Positions 1 to 11,999 of a stretch of DNA of 64,000 nt are shown here, one piece after another. Every line of letters starts with the position of its first letter. The first letter of the stretch is position 1. The DNA comes from Myrica gale (taxonomy: Eukaryota > Streptophyta > Magnoliopsida > Fagales > Myricaceae), in NCBI GenBank assembly GCA_963930655.1, contig OZ005605.1:13151501-13215500 (forward strand), given 5' to 3'. The position numbers and the translations under genes were made by a program. The notes under the pieces are model-generated. The model did not search any database and was not told where the DNA came from. It saw only the letters and a program-made list of their open reading frames with translations.

Positions 1-25
1 AAACGAGGAGGTGGAGCAAGCTTTG
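1..25 (+). pseudogene. Scrap of a BBE-like gene cut by a hAT insertion
   Basis: The first 25 bases read K-R-G-G-G-A-S-F in one frame and match the RGGGGASF block of the BBE-like gene at 9620-11245 in about 22 of 25 bases. The match stops exactly where a hAT terminal repeat (CAGGGCCGGCTC) begins at base 26. Bases 18-25 (AAGCTTTG) would be the 8-bp target site. The rest of the gene would lie left of the window. I find no continuation after the transposon. The match is short, so chance is not excluded. Confidence 0.4.
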
Positions 26-1493
26 CAGGGCCGGCTCAAGGGTAAGGCAACTTAGGCAGTTGCCTAAGGCCCCACCTTGAGCATAGGCCCCATTAAGTTA
101 GAGATAAAAGAAAAATAAAAAAATAAAAAAATGAAAATGAAAAGATCTTAAACTGTTAAACACGGTGAAAAAGAAAAGAAAAAGCCTTAAGGCTAGAAAC
201 AAATGTGAGACGCTACTCTAAAAAACGTGAGAGTGTGGCCTTGAAAAGAGTGTGTTGAGAAACTAAAGTCTAAAAGTATAGAAAGTGGGGTCTTGAAGGC
301 TGAAGTGCAGGAACGTCTTGAAGGCTGAACATCAGGGGTGGCTCTCTGAACATGATGTGACGTCTTGAAGACTGAAGCACCTATGTGCAGAGAACTTTTG
401 TTTTAGAATGGTGTCTTGTTTTTCGAAAAGGTAGCCTCCTGACATTAGAATGGTCTATGCAGAGAACTTTTGTTATCTCAGTTTACAGGAATAGTATCTG
501 TGAATAAGAACTTTTGTTATCTTAGTTTACAGGAAGAGTATCTGTGAATAAAATGAAAGTGTCTGCGAAATTTTTCAACTGTAAAAAACGGCTACTTTAT
601 GTGTAACGGTAAATTAATATCAAGACTCTTATTTAAGTCTAAATTTATACTTCAGTCTTCATACTCTATCTCCTTAATTTTCTTCCAAAATCTTTCACTT
701 CCTCTATTTCTTCTCTTGCTCTATCTCTCTTTGCAAAATAAATATAATTTCTTTTAGCCAATCACATATTAGATATACTTGATTTTAGCTAAAGGTTGTT
801 CTAAGTTCAAGTTCAACCACATATAATCTTGGTGTCGGGTTCTATTATTCTAATCTTTACACTCTTGTATGTTAATTTGAATATTTATTTTTATAATAGC
901 ATTTATTTTATTTTTTGGTGTTCTTTGTTTATATCTACACTATGTCTAATAGAAAATATGAATGTGGTTATGAAAAGCTTAAGAAAAAAAAAGAAAAATA
1001 GAAAAGTTAATCCAATCTCAAAAAGGAGCTCTTGATAAATTTATTGTCAATGATAAAAACAATATAACATCAAGTTCAACTGAAGAATTGATAATTGAAC
1101 AACAATGTGATTCCATACAATTAGAAGAGAATATTGAAAATCAACTTGTTAATGATTCGCATGTTTATAATTCAGTATTCTTAATGAAGAACCCAAAGAA
1201 AATTTAGAAACTCATGTAAAAGATAATGAAACTATAGATCTCAATGCTTTGAGTATAATATCTATTGATATTTATGATCCAACTCAATGGAAAACTATGG
1301 ATACAAAACTTAGAGATCTATTAGTAGAGAGAGGTCCAATTAGAATTGATGATATAAATTTTCCTAAAGATGAGAATAATAGACACTTCTCTACTACATT
1401 TTATATGCAAAAATTATCAAATAGAGAAAAACATGATAGAAAATGGCTACTATATTCAAAACATGTTGATAAATTTTATTGTTTTTGTTGCAC

Positions 1494-2311
1494 TAGGGCT
1501 GTGCATAACCGGTGGCGGTGGCGGTTATGGCCTCCACGAACGGGAACCGTCCCCGCCACCGTAAGGGGAACAACCGTCACCTAACGGTGGCGGTTTTGGC
1601 GGTGGCGGTGGGCGGTAACCCCCACAACACCGGAAATTCAAAAAAATTCAAGGAAAAAAAATTAAAAACCGCACAAATCAAAACAAAATCTCACAAAAAT
1701 CTAAACAAACCGCACAAATCGCAAGATCTCAACCCAAACAGCACATTGCACAAATCGCAAGATTTCAACCCAAATCACAGATTCCAAACCAAACCAAATA
1801 GCAGATTCCAAGCCAAATCAAACCAAACCAAACCAAACCAAACAAAATCGCAGATTCCAAATCGCAAGAAACTAGAAATTTGCTCCAAAAATACAACAAA
1901 ATAATCAAATCGTAATGAACGGGGGAGAGCGAGAGCGAGAGAGTTGCAGAGGAGAGACAGAGAGACGAACGGGCAAAGCGGCGGCTCAGAGAAGAAGAAA
2001 AGGGCGAAGAGGGAGAGGCCGAGAGGGGGGGAGGGAGGAGGAAGAAATGACGAAGAGGAGAAAAATTAGGGTTAAGAAGACACCCTAGAAATTAAAACGA
2101 CGTCGTTTCTCATTAATGAGAAACGATGTCGTTTCTCATTAATGAGAAACGATGTCGTTTCATAAATGTTAAAAAAAAAAAACGGTGAAACCGCCCAGCG
2201 AGAGCGGTTTCACCGCTTCCGTCAAAATCCCCGTTATTTGGGGATTTTGACTCACCGGTGCCGCTTGGTGCCGGTTAACCGGCCCACCGCCGGTACCGGT
2301 GCACAGCCCTA
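1494..2311. mobile_element. Non-autonomous hAT element nested in the hAT transposase
   Basis: The element is 818 bp with perfect 12-bp terminal inverted repeats, TAGGGCTGTGCA and TGCACAGCCCTA. It is flanked by a perfect 8-bp target-site duplication, TGTTGCAC, at 1486-1493 and 2312-2319. The subterminal regions are rich in CCGGTGGCGGT-type repeats. It encodes no transposase; the small open frames inside are low complexity. The transposase reading resumes directly after the right duplication, which confirms the insertion. Confidence 0.9.
2094..2162. repeat. Ladder of alternating palindromes inside the nested hAT element
   Basis: About two and a half units with a 26-bp period. Each unit is made of two palindromes: AAACGAYGTCGTTT followed by CTCATTAATGAG. 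The whole block can fold in several registers. It lies inside the 1494-2311 element. Confidence 0.85.
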
Positions 2312-3366
2312 TGTTGCACTCTATTTAACTCAAAACCTAGCACAAGCCAATTAGTTAATGAAGGAACTAGAGATTGGAAGAATCTCAATGTTAAACTTAA
2401 AAGTCATGAAACAAGCCATGAACATATCACCAATATGAATAATTGGATTAACCTGGAAATGAGATTGGTTAAAAATAAAACAATTGATAAAAATCTTCAA
2501 GAACATATTAACAAAGAGAGAGATCATTGGAAAAAAAATATTATTAAGAATTATTGTTGTTGTAAAAACTCTTGCTAAAAATAACCTAGCATTTCGCGCA
2601 AAAAATGAAAAGATCTACCAAGATAATAATGAGTGTTTTTTAAGCGTAATTGAAATGGTAGCAGAATTTGATACAATTATGCATGAACATGTTCGATGAA
2701 TACAACATGGTGAAATTCATGAATCATAATCATTACATAGGACATAACATACAAAATGAATTGATACAAATATTAGCATATGAAATTAAAAATACTATTA
2801 TAAAAAAAAATCAAAGAAGTCAAATATTTTTTGGTTATACTTGATTGCACTCCTGATATAAGCCACCAAGAACAAATGACTTTAATATTACGATGTATAG
2901 ATATTTCAACATGTGAAGTGAAAATAGAAGAATTGTTTGTAGAATTTTTAGAAGTAGATGACGCCTCTGGTAAAGGTCTTTTTAATGAACTTCTAAATGC
3001 CATAAAAAACATGGATTAGATGTCAATAACATAAGAGGACAATGATATGATAATGGATCAAATATAAAAGGAAAACATCAAGGTGTACAAAAGAGATTAT
3101 TAGATATAAATCCTAGAGCATTTTATACACCTTGTGGTTGTCATAATTTGAATATAGTATTATGTGATATGGCAAACTCATGTCACAAAGCTATATCTTT
3201 TTTTGGAGTGGTTCAACGCATTTATTCTTTATTTTCTTCTTCTACAAAATGATTGAAAATATTACAAGATAATATATCTACATTTACATTGAAACCATTG
3301 TCACAAACACGTTGGGAAAGTCGCATTGAAAGTGTAAAAGCAATAAAATATCAAGCTCCAAAAATA

Positions 3367-6300
3367 AGGACGCAAGAAATGAAGAGCAAAATAATTGCAT
3401 AACAGAAAGAATCTTCTCGTTTAACCAACACCAAGCCGTTGTGTAAGGTGTCTAATGTTTCCAATAGAAGAGAAGGTAGTCGTGACCTTGAGTAGTGATT
3501 TGGAGCTAGAATAGTTGAGCTATAACAAGTGACATGCGACTGACTTGCTGGCGTAGTAGCTGGAGTTCGAGATGGGCAACAAGGCAGAGGAGGTGGATCG
3601 ACAAGTATAGGAGAAGTATCTGTAGTGGTCTGTATAGGAGGTTGAATGTCAGGTACAACAAGTGAGGGAATAGGATGAGTGGAGTTTTCGATGATGGGCA
3701 GAGGGCAGAAAATGAAATCATGGTCAGGTGATAAAGGAGAAGAAGAGGAAGAAGAGGGTGAGGAAATACATGAAATGGGAAAATGAACTCGTGAAAAATA
3801 ACATCACGAGATATTAGAAAACGAAGAAAACAAAGTTGGGATTTGCTGGATCATCAGCAACGTTGGAGACGGTTCTATCACCATCGGAAGCCATGACAGT
3901 AAGCAACTATTGCTTTGATAGCATGAAGAAAACGAAGAAACCAAGATGAAAAGAGAGAACGATGAACTGACAGAGAATCTGTGGTTTGGTAAGTAAGTCA
4001 GCGACTGGGAAATAGAGGGAACATAGGTAGTGGATAGTGTACCATCGTCAATTTTGTCACATATCAAATGACAATCAAGTTCGATGTGCTTGGTACTTTC
4101 GTGAAACACTAGATTGGAAGAAATGTTCAAGGCAGCCTTATTATCGCAATACAGAAAAGCAGGTTGTGGATGAGTGATGCTAAGATCTAAAAGAAGATAA
4201 TGTAACCAAGTGAGTTCACAGGCAGCAGTGGCCATAAAGCGGTATTCGACTTTTGCAGAGCTGCGAGATATGACAGTCTGCTTCTTGCATTTCGAAGAGA
4301 TAAAAGAGAGGTAGAGAAGAACACAATAACCGGAGGTGGATCATCGGGTATCGGGGAAGGAAACCAATCAGAATCACAATAACCATTCAGTTGTTAAAGG
4401 AGAAGCAGTGGAGAAGAATAAACCCTGGCCACAAGTCCCTTTGACATAACAAAGGATGCGGTGGGCAGCGGTGAGATGCGGAAGACATGGCTGTGACATA
4501 AATTGGTTGAAGAGATGCACAGAAAAACAAATGTCAGGTCGAGTGAGAGTTAACTAAAGAAGACGTCCAATGAGCCTCCGATAGACACCAGGGTCCAGTA
4601 GAAGCTGTCTATCATCTTTGGAAAGTTTGAGGTTATGATCCATAGGAGTGATAGTGGGTTTGCAGCCGATAAAACCAGAGTCGGTGAGGATGTCGATGGC
4701 GTACTTACGCTGACACAGGTGAATCCCAGATTGTTGGCGTGCTACCTCAAAGTCAATGAAGAACTTAAGAAAACCAAGGTCTTTATTATGAAACTGGGAG
4801 TGCAGAAACTATGTGAGATGATTCACAGCAAGTTGATCATTGGAAGCAAGGTGATAAAAAAAGGATCCTGAAATCTTGACAAAAAGGGTGTAATCGGATT
4901 TGGAAGCATAGAAACCATTTTCCAAAAGAGAATGAGAGAATTTTTCATACCATTGGCGGGAGGCTTGCGTAAGGCCTTATAAGCTCTTGCAAAGGAGACA
5001 AACTTGATTCGGCTTGGCAAAAGAGTAACTGAAAGGTGGTGTCATATAGACCTTTTCGGGAAGGTCCTATGCAGAAATGCATTGTGGACATCAAATTGGT
5101 GAAGAATCCAACCGTGAATGGAAGCCAAGGCAAGGAGAGTGCGAACACTAGCCATTTTTGCAACGAGTGAGAAAGTCTCATGGTAATCGAGGCCTTCTTG
5201 TTGGGTGTAACCTTTGGCGACGAGGCAAGCCTTGTAACGCTCTACCAAATCATCAGAGTTATACTTGATGCGGCAGACCCATTTGGAGCCAATAGCTGAC
5301 TTGGTGGCAAGTAGGTCAGTGAGGGTCCATGTACCATTGGATTCCAAGGTAGAAATTTCATGAGTCATAGCTAGTCTCCAATCTACAAACTTAACAAATT
5401 GAGAATATGATGAGGGTCCAGTGAGTTTGAGAAAGGAAGAAGAAAAGCTATGTGTGGTGAGGATAAACGCTAGTAAGACATATATTTAGATAAAGGATGA
5501 GGATGAGAAGATGTTACCATAGAGTCTACTGGAGAAGATATATTTGAAATGACCTACTGATAGGTGTAGTCCTTCAAATGAGTTGGAGGCTGGCGAATTC
5601 GAGTAGATATGCATAGAGGAGCAGCAAATGTTGTGGCAGAAGGACAAGAAGTGTGCGAGGGCTCGGGAAGTGAAGGAGATGTGGCAGAAGAATTAAAAGG
5701 AGCAGGAATAGAAAACCAAGAATGATCGATATACAAGGGAGGAGCAGCTTGAGCTGTTTGTGGAGAGGCAGATGGTAATGTGGGGGTTTTATATGGAAAA
5801 AGATGCTTATGAAATAGAACATCACAGGAAATAAAATTTGATGAAAGGTGAGGTCAAGAAGTTTATAACCTTTGACACCAAAGGGATAATCAAGGAAAAG
5901 ACATTTTCTGGCTCTTGGCTCGAAATTCTGGCTGTGAGATTTGATGGTAGCTGCAAAGCACAGGCAGCCAAAAGTTTGAAGATGAGTGCATGAGGGTGGA
6001 TGATGATAAAGAAGTTTGTAAGGTGAACGGTTTTGTAAATGGGTATAGGGGGTCTGATTGATAATGTAAGCATATGTGAGGATCATGTCGGACCAATAGG
6101 TAAGAGGTAAACCAGATTGGAAGAGAAACTTACTTTCTCTTTTCTTCTTGTTGGACTAAAGCATATACCTCACTTAAACATGGTAATGGCTTGATCAAAA
6201 TAATCCGTGCTTTAATGGGAGTAAATGAGTCGTTAACTCCCATTAGAAATTTTAACACCCAATCAGGTTGCTGATGATCCAGCTTAACTTTGAGTGCTCT

Positions 6301-7210
6301 ATAAGAAAAAGTAGGAATTATTTCAAAATTCTGAAGTTCATCAAATAAACCCTCCAGTTTCGAAAAATAAGCACTTACATAATCATCTCCTTGACAGAGA
6401 GAATGAATTGCTCGCTTGAGTTCGTAAATGCGTGAACCATTGTTCTGAGCAAAGCGTTGTTCAAGTTCCATCCACAAATCAAAAGCATAATCAATATAAA
6501 CGATGTTGTTCTTGATTTCGAGTGTCATAGCATTATGTAACCATGCAACATTCCAACTAAGTGTCCAAAAGAAGATCAGAAGAATCAGAAGGCTGAGTGA
6601 GTGTGCCGTTGATGAATCCCAGCTTTCTCTTGATTCGAAGTGAGCGTCAAACAGTGCATGCCCAAGAATGGTAGTTATCTGCGGTGAGGAGATGGGTGGT
6701 GATTAATGTAGCTAGACCATCATTGGGGTTGAAGAAATAAAGGCTTTGTTGGATCTTTTGGATTGACAAAAGAAGAAAATGGATTTTCTTTCAATAGGAG
6801 TTTCAGTTGATATTGGGAGGCTCTGATACCATGTAGAAAATCTGAGATAATTGAGAGAGATAGAGATAGCGAGAGAGAGCAAATAGAAGGAGATGAATAT
6901 TGAGGTTGAATGTCTTAATTATCATTCAGTTAAATTGTTGAATACATAGAAGCATAGTATTCCTTTTTATTTAAGCTTCCGCATATGAATGTTCTTATAA
7001 CAGAATAACCGTGAAGAAGGACGCAAGAAATGAAGAGCAAAATAATTGCAAAACAGAAAGAATCGTCTCGATTTAACCAATACAAAGATGTTGTGTATAT
7101 GAAGGTGTCTGTGCTTCTAGTAGCAGAGAAGGTAGTTGTGAGCTGGAGCTAGAATAGCTGAGCTGTAACAAGTGACATGCGGATGACTTGCTGGCGTAGT
7201 AGCCGGAGAA
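3367..7210 (-). mobile_element. Broken Copia (Ale/Retrofit-like) LTR retrotransposon, minus strand
   Basis: Minus-strand blocks recognisable by similarity are a gag part at 6130-6528 (WMELEQRFAQNNGSRIYELK), an integrase C-terminal part at 5574-6086, a reverse-transcriptase part at 5042-5368 (KWVCRIKYNSD) and an RNase H part at 3804-4235 (CDNKAALNIS). A primer-binding-like TGGTATCAGAG lies at about 6823-6834. A direct repeat of roughly 190 bp occurs at both ends (about 3367-3555 and 7019-7206), consistent with LTR remnants; the left copy is incomplete. Pieces at the left end are out of normal order, so the element is rearranged as well as multiply broken. It abuts hAT transposase sequence on the left. 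It is old. Confidence 0.8.
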
Positions 7211-8553
7211 GAGAAGGTGAGATGTACCGACTCTAATACTCTATAAATACAGAAACATTAAAAAATAACTCAAAAAGATTCAAATTACCCCTCCACAAAA
7301 TAAAGATTTACAAACAATTATGGGATGCTGCCTATCTCAAAAGAATCTACAATATCTTTAATTTTTAATTTTTAATTTTGTTAAGAACAAGGACTAGATC
7401 AATTGCTCAAATCGTGGCGCAGGAAGGAGGATTGGGTCCAGCATCTTGACTGGGCCAAATCGTTGTCTTTAGGCAATTCCATCGTGGTATAAATCTACAT
7501 GCTCAAAAAGTTTTTGTTTTTTAGTCACTCAAAAAGTAGAATACGGTCATTCAATGCATGCACATGTTAGTTCAAAGTGGTTGCTACACTGACTAATTTG
7601 CCAATCGTAGGCGACTTCTACGATCTAACGTGCACTGCCGTGGAGTACGGGGGAAAAACACAAGCCTAACATCGAACACGATGCGTCATTGCTGACTCTT
7701 CCTACTCATATATATCTGCACCTCGTACTTTTATCTAACCAAAATAATGTCCTGATTTTCTGTATATTTATTATATCTTTTCTGTGTAGTTATTTTTTAT
7801 AATAAAGTTTATAAACAATAAAAGCTAATGAACAATACTATTGTATATTAATTGATCAGATACTCTATAATTTCTTATGACTAGTAAAGAAATGACATGC
7901 CATTTGAGTAACTGAACATTTTACCCTATGAAATTTTTTAGAAAGTAAAAAAAATATATTATCAAATAATAAAATCTTAAAATTTTCACATAAACTCCGA
8001 TACTTTTCAACACAAACTGGTTCAATATAAGTACATGTTTGTTTGTTTAAAATTTCTAACAAAACAAACCTACTTAAAAAAATTTAACTTTTACATACAT
8101 TTTAAAATTTTTACAAATTTTAATAAATTTCAATATTCAAAATATTCTTAAAATTTTAGTAAAACAAACATCAACCAAAGTGCGTGACTGTGTGAAGCTA
8201 TGCTTTTGCTTTGAAGTATACAACATTCTTGTTGACTTCTTTATAGGTTAGTTAGACGTCGTTAGTTTTGCTTTATTTTCCACTAAATATACTTTTCCAA
8301 ATTGGAAACCAATCTAATTCTCTCTCTTACGTCAAAGAGAACTATCTCCATATATATCGTCAGACATCAGTCTTTGTCTTTTTTTTTTTTTTTTCTACAT
8401 GTCTTTGTCATACTTAAAAACTTTTGCATTTGCTTGGGGGTGGTAGGACATATTATGCCTGTTGAACAGTTTTAAGTTGACTCTGGCCTTCATGAATCCA
8501 TCATAATATCATGACATGAAAACTTTTATGAGATTAGAAATATCAATGTCTAT
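7211..8553. other. Intergenic spacer, no gene seen
   Basis: AT-rich DNA with no long open frame or recognised family. It contains a poly-T run at about 8382-8395. Part of it may be decayed repeat, but I cannot name one. Confidence 0.5.
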
Positions 8554-8762
8554 GGGGGCGTTTGTTTCCCAACATTTTTATCCCTCGAAATTTCCAAACA
8601 ATCATAAAATAATCTCTCTTTCATCATTAAATTATAAAATAATATTATACTATTCAATTAAATCTTCTCTTTCCTCACTTTTCCATAAAATACTATACTT
8701 TTTCACAAACCCCAATACCCAAAATTTTCAAAAACCCAATATTTCCACAAACAAACACCACC
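8554..8762. mobile_element. MITE with GTTTGTTT-type terminal repeats
   Basis: About 209 bp. The left end GGGGGCGTTTGTTT and the reverse complement of the right end, GGTGGTGTTTGTTT, match at 12 of 14 bases. The direct flanks are TAT (8551-8553 and 8763-8765). The interior is AT-rich and non-coding. The superfamily is not assignable from this alone. Confidence 0.6.
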
Positions 8763-8765
8763 TAT

Positions 8766-9539
8766 ATCTCCTGTCACTAAATTAATATTTATTTTGACCC
8801 ATGGAGTTTGCAAACGGGAAAGGCAAAAGGACAAAACTTTGAAGAACACCCGTTGATATTATAACAAATGGTTACTTATAAGGGTTAGAGGAGGGCGATA
8901 AAACTATAGAAATTAAAAACAATAAAAAAAGTTTAAAATTTTGAAAAACCGAAAAATTCATGAAAATTCTGACATTTCCGTAACTTGACAGTGGTGGGCA
9001 AAACGGCGTGCGGCAAAAGAAAAAATCAATTGTGCAGGGCAATACTGTCATTCCGGTGGTCTCACGAGACTACCATATACGTACAAAACTTTGAATCACA
9101 GGACGAAGCTTATTCCCACGTTCTCGAACCACCAGCCCGATGTAGGCTTGGGACTTGTACCGAATAACCTACTGTAGTTATCCCCGAGCCAATCCTGTGA
9201 GATGAAGACCATTCTACAACTTACGCAAACAGTTGACCAGCATTACAATCTCGATCAGGCGGAGTGCACCAAGATCATCAAACAAAAATGAAGTCGTCCC
9301 CAACTAAACTATTAGGAAAAGTAATCTAGAAAAAAAAAAAGTATTGGGAAAAGTATAGAAAATGACTAGTGCTGACTCGCCAACCGGTTAAAGCAAAGAT
9401 ACCCTTTCGTTCTTCCTCTGACCCCAGAATAACAACGAATTTTCAAGTCAAATATTTTGGCTCTTTCAAGAGGGAAGAAAAACTGCATCTTCCATGGTTA
9501 TCAACACATCAGGCCTATACCAGTCTTGTCTGTATTGCC
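8766..9539. other. Upstream spacer of BBE-like gene 1
   Basis: No coding sequence recognised. The stretch leads into the TATA box at 9540 and probably holds the distal promoter, but I see no motif strong enough to name. Confidence 0.4.
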
Positions 9540-9546
9540 TATAAAG
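9540..9546 (+). promoter_or_regulatory. Probable TATA box of BBE-like gene 1
   Basis: TATAAAG lies 74 bp upstream of the start codon at 9620. This gives a predicted 5' leader of about 45-50 nt with no upstream ATG between. Confidence 0.45.
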
Positions 9547-9619
9547 CCTGCATCTCAAACCCAAAACAAATAGCTCATTCTTTTTTTAGAAAGTATAGAT
9601 AAAGAGCATTCGATTACAG

Positions 9620-11245
9620 ATGAGAAAACCACGCCCTTCTTCTTATCTTTTTGTGCCCCTTGTGATTCATCTATTTCTTTTCCTACTCCAGGTCTCTGCC
9701 TCCTTGGCAGAAACAGATTCAGTTTATGAGACCTTTCTGCAATGCCTCTCAAACCAGACGAAACAATCCGACCAGGTCTCCGGAATAGTCTATGCTCAAA
9801 ACAATGCTTCCTACACATCTGTGCTACGCGCCTACATTAGAAACTCCAGGTTCAACACCTCCTCTACACCAAAACCCTCGATCATTGTTACCCCAACGCA
9901 GGAATCCCATGTCCAGGCCGCCGTGATTTGCTCCAAGGACATTGGCATTCAACTCAAAATTCGAAGCGGCGGCCATGACTACGAGGGCATTTCTTACATC
10001 TCTGATGTGCCATTTATCATCCTAGACATGTTCAATCTTCGATCCATCACTGTTGACATCGAGGAACAAACTGCCTGGGTAGGAGCGGGGGCTACACTCG
10101 GAGAGCTTTACTATAGAATTTGGGAAAAGAGCAAATTACACGGCTTCCCGGCCGGTATTTGTCCCACGGTTGGCGCTGGCGGCCATGTGAGCGGTGGAGG
10201 ATACGGTAACATGTTGCGCAAATATGGTCTGTCAGTGGATCATCTTATCGACGCGAAGATAGTCAACGCTGATGGTAGAGTTCTTGATAAGGAGTCAATG
10301 GGAGAGGACCTTTTTTGGGCAATTAGAGGAGGAGGAGGAGCAAGCTTTGGAGTGATTCTTTCATACAAGATCAATTTGGTTCCTGTTCCGGAAACGGTAA
10401 CAGTTTTCCGGGTCGAAAGGACCTTGGAAGAGAATGCGACTGACTTTGTTTACAAATGGCAGCAGGTTGCTCCCACCACAGACGACAACCTTTTCATGAG
10501 GATGCTCATACAACCCGTGAGTTCCAAAGTGAAGAAGGGGGAGAAGACAATAAGAGCCTCAATTGTTGCGTTGTTTCTCGGCAAAGCAGATGATCTCGTC
10601 ACATTGTTGGCCAAGGAGTTTCCTGAAGTAGGTTTGAAGAAGGAAAATGCTATGGAAATGAGTTGGATTGGATCTGTCGTTTGGTGGGCAAATTACGACA
10701 ACGGGACGTCTCCAGATGTCCTGCTCGACAGAAATCCCGACTCAGCCAATTTCCTAAAGAGAAAGTCGGATTATGTGCAAACCCCGATATCCAAAGATAG
10801 CTTGGAATGGCTATGGAAGAGGATGATTGAGCTTGGAAAAACAGGATTGGTTTTCAACCCTTATGGCGGACAGATGAGCAAAATTCCGGCTTCTGCCACG
10901 CCGTTTCCACACCGTGCAGGAAACTTGTTTAAAATTCAGTACTCTGTGAACTGGGAAGACGAAGGAATTGAGGCAGATAGGAACTACACAGCTCAGATAA
11001 GGAGGCTGTACAGTTACATGACTCCATTTGTTTCCAAAAACCCAAGAAGTGCATATCTGAACTATAGGGACCTTGACATTGGAACCAACCATAATGATAA
11101 GAATAGTTATGAAGATGGAGAGGTTTATGGGGTCAAGTACTTCAATGACAACTTTAACAGGCTGGTGAAGATTAAGAGTGCAGTTGATCCAGATAATTTC
11201 TTTTGGAATGAGCAGAGCATCCCAACTTCTCCAAGTAAGACATAG
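9620..11245 (+). CDS. BBE-like FAD-linked oxidase, oligogalacturonide-oxidase type
   Basis: Complete single-exon gene of 541 aa, the usual family length. Residues 1-30 form a hydrophobic secretion signal. The FAD-binding PCMH domain follows; RSGGHDYEG holds His119 and ICPTVGAGGH holds Cys181, the two residues that bind FAD covalently in this family. RGGGGASFG is at 236-244 and the BBE C-terminal domain ends NPRSAYLNYRDLD...VDPDNFFWNEQSIP. Cys42 and Cys104 fit the conserved disulfide. Tyr195, Lys438, Gln440 and Tyr482 sit where AtBBE-like 15 has its catalytic residues. Val184, three after Cys181, is the oxidase-type gatekeeper. Several N-glycosylation sequons (for example N45, N79, N272, N361) fit an apoplastic enzyme. 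From memory the closest relatives are AtBBE-like 18-21, including OGOX1, which oxidises oligogalacturonides and releases H2O2. The substrate is inferred. It is a tandem paralogue of 18349-19938. Confidence 0.93.
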   Translation: MRKPRPSSYLFVPLVIHLFLFLLQVSASLAETDSVYETFLQCLSNQTKQSDQVSGIVYAQNNASYTSVLRAYIRNSRFNTSSTPKPSIIVTPTQESHVQAAVICSKDIGIQLKIRSGGHDYEGISYISDVPFIILDMFNLRSITVDIEEQTAWVGAGATLGELYYRIWEKSKLHGFPAGICPTVGAGGHVSGGGYGNMLRKYGLSVDHLIDAKIVNADGRVLDKESMGEDLFWAIRGGGGASFGVILSYKINLVPVPETVTVFRVERTLEENATDFVYKWQQVAPTTDDNLFMRMLIQPVSSKVKKGEKTIRASIVALFLGKADDLVTLLAKEFPEVGLKKENAMEMSWIGSVVWWANYDNGTSPDVLLDRNPDSANFLKRKSDYVQTPISKDSLEWLWKRMIELGKTGLVFNPYGGQMSKIPASATPFPHRAGNLFKIQYSVNWEDEGIEADRNYTAQIRRLYSYMTPFVSKNPRSAYLNYRDLDIGTNHNDKNSYEDGEVYGVKYFNDNFNRLVKIKSAVDPDNFFWNEQSIPTSPSKT

Positions 11246-11869
11246 GAGGGAGTTTAAGCGTCACACATATTGTTATGTTCTTGGTCTTCTTTCCTTAGCC
11301 TGAGTCAAATGTTGTATTGAGTATATTTGTTGACTAGTTAGTTCAGTTAAAATCTGAAATATCTCTTTGTATCAATCTGTCTTATCTTTAACCATATCTT
11401 ATCCAAGCAAGCTTTTGCACTTTCCCCCACTATACTACACCAATTTCTTTATTGGCTCAGAAAAAACACTAACTAACCCTTTGCCTCGCCCACAAATTAT
11501 AAAAACTAAAGAAGAGAGAAAAAAAAACAAATGGTTTATCAGTTTTTCTTGAGCAAGGAGAAATTTACTTACCACAAAACATAAGACACTGTCCAAATAA
11601 TAGTATTACCCCAAGCGACTGCGGAAATTTGAATTCTAAAGCTACAGAACTTAAAAAGAATCAAACGATGAAGAAAATCAACCCCGAATATAATGTCATC
11701 ATGATATATCTAATATATATTTTCTCTTGACTCTTTTCCTTTCTAGGTAACGAGAAAAAATCTGTTAATACTCGATATTTATGCGCACATTAAGCTCTAA
11801 CAGACTTGGTTCAGCTTAAAAACATTCTGGCTGAGCTGAAAGCGTAACGACTAACCTCGAACAGTTGAA
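11246..11869. other. 3' flank of BBE-like gene 1
   Basis: AT-rich DNA after the stop codon with no further gene. It should include the 3' UTR, but I see no single decisive polyadenylation signal. Confidence 0.4.
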
Positions 11870-11995
11870 TAGGCTTCAAGTAAATAATTTGCTCCCCAGG
11901 GTAGAATTTGAACTTATACCCAGCCACGGAATAAGTTCAACAGAAATGGAAGTCCTCCCTCCTAACAATAATTGAGCTATCACCGCTCGGAGCAT
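11870..11995 (-). mobile_element. Probable tRNA-derived SINE remnant
   Basis: Read on the minus strand, a box A-like TAGCTCAATTATTG is followed about 60 bp later by a box B-like AAGTTCAAATTCTA. This is the polymerase III promoter layout of plant SINEs. No clear tail or target duplication was found, and it does not fold as a complete tRNA. Confidence 0.35.
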
Positions 11996-11999
11996 TCTT

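Larger units (their letters stand above)
26..3366 (+). mobile_element. hAT transposon with TTF-zinc-finger/DUF4371-type transposase, degraded
   Basis: The left end is CAGGGCCGGCTC, a typical plant hAT terminus. A transposase reading starts at the ATG at 942 (M-S-N-R-K-Y-E-C-G-Y-E-K) and shifts frame in an A-run near 970-1000. It then shows a TTF-type zinc-finger start at 1249-1490 ([20 protein letters not shown], later [10 protein letters not shown] and FCFCC) and resumes at 2312 after a nested insertion (GTRDWKNLNVKLKSHE). The DUF4371/hAT core follows at about 2831-3360, with L-D-I-N-P-R-A-F-Y-T-P-C-G-C-H-N-L-N and S-Q-T-R-W-E-S. Several stops and frameshifts show it is inactive. The coding sequence ends abruptly at about 3366 against a Copia element, and no right terminal repeat or dimerisation domain is visible, so the right part is lost. 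Confidence 0.8.
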
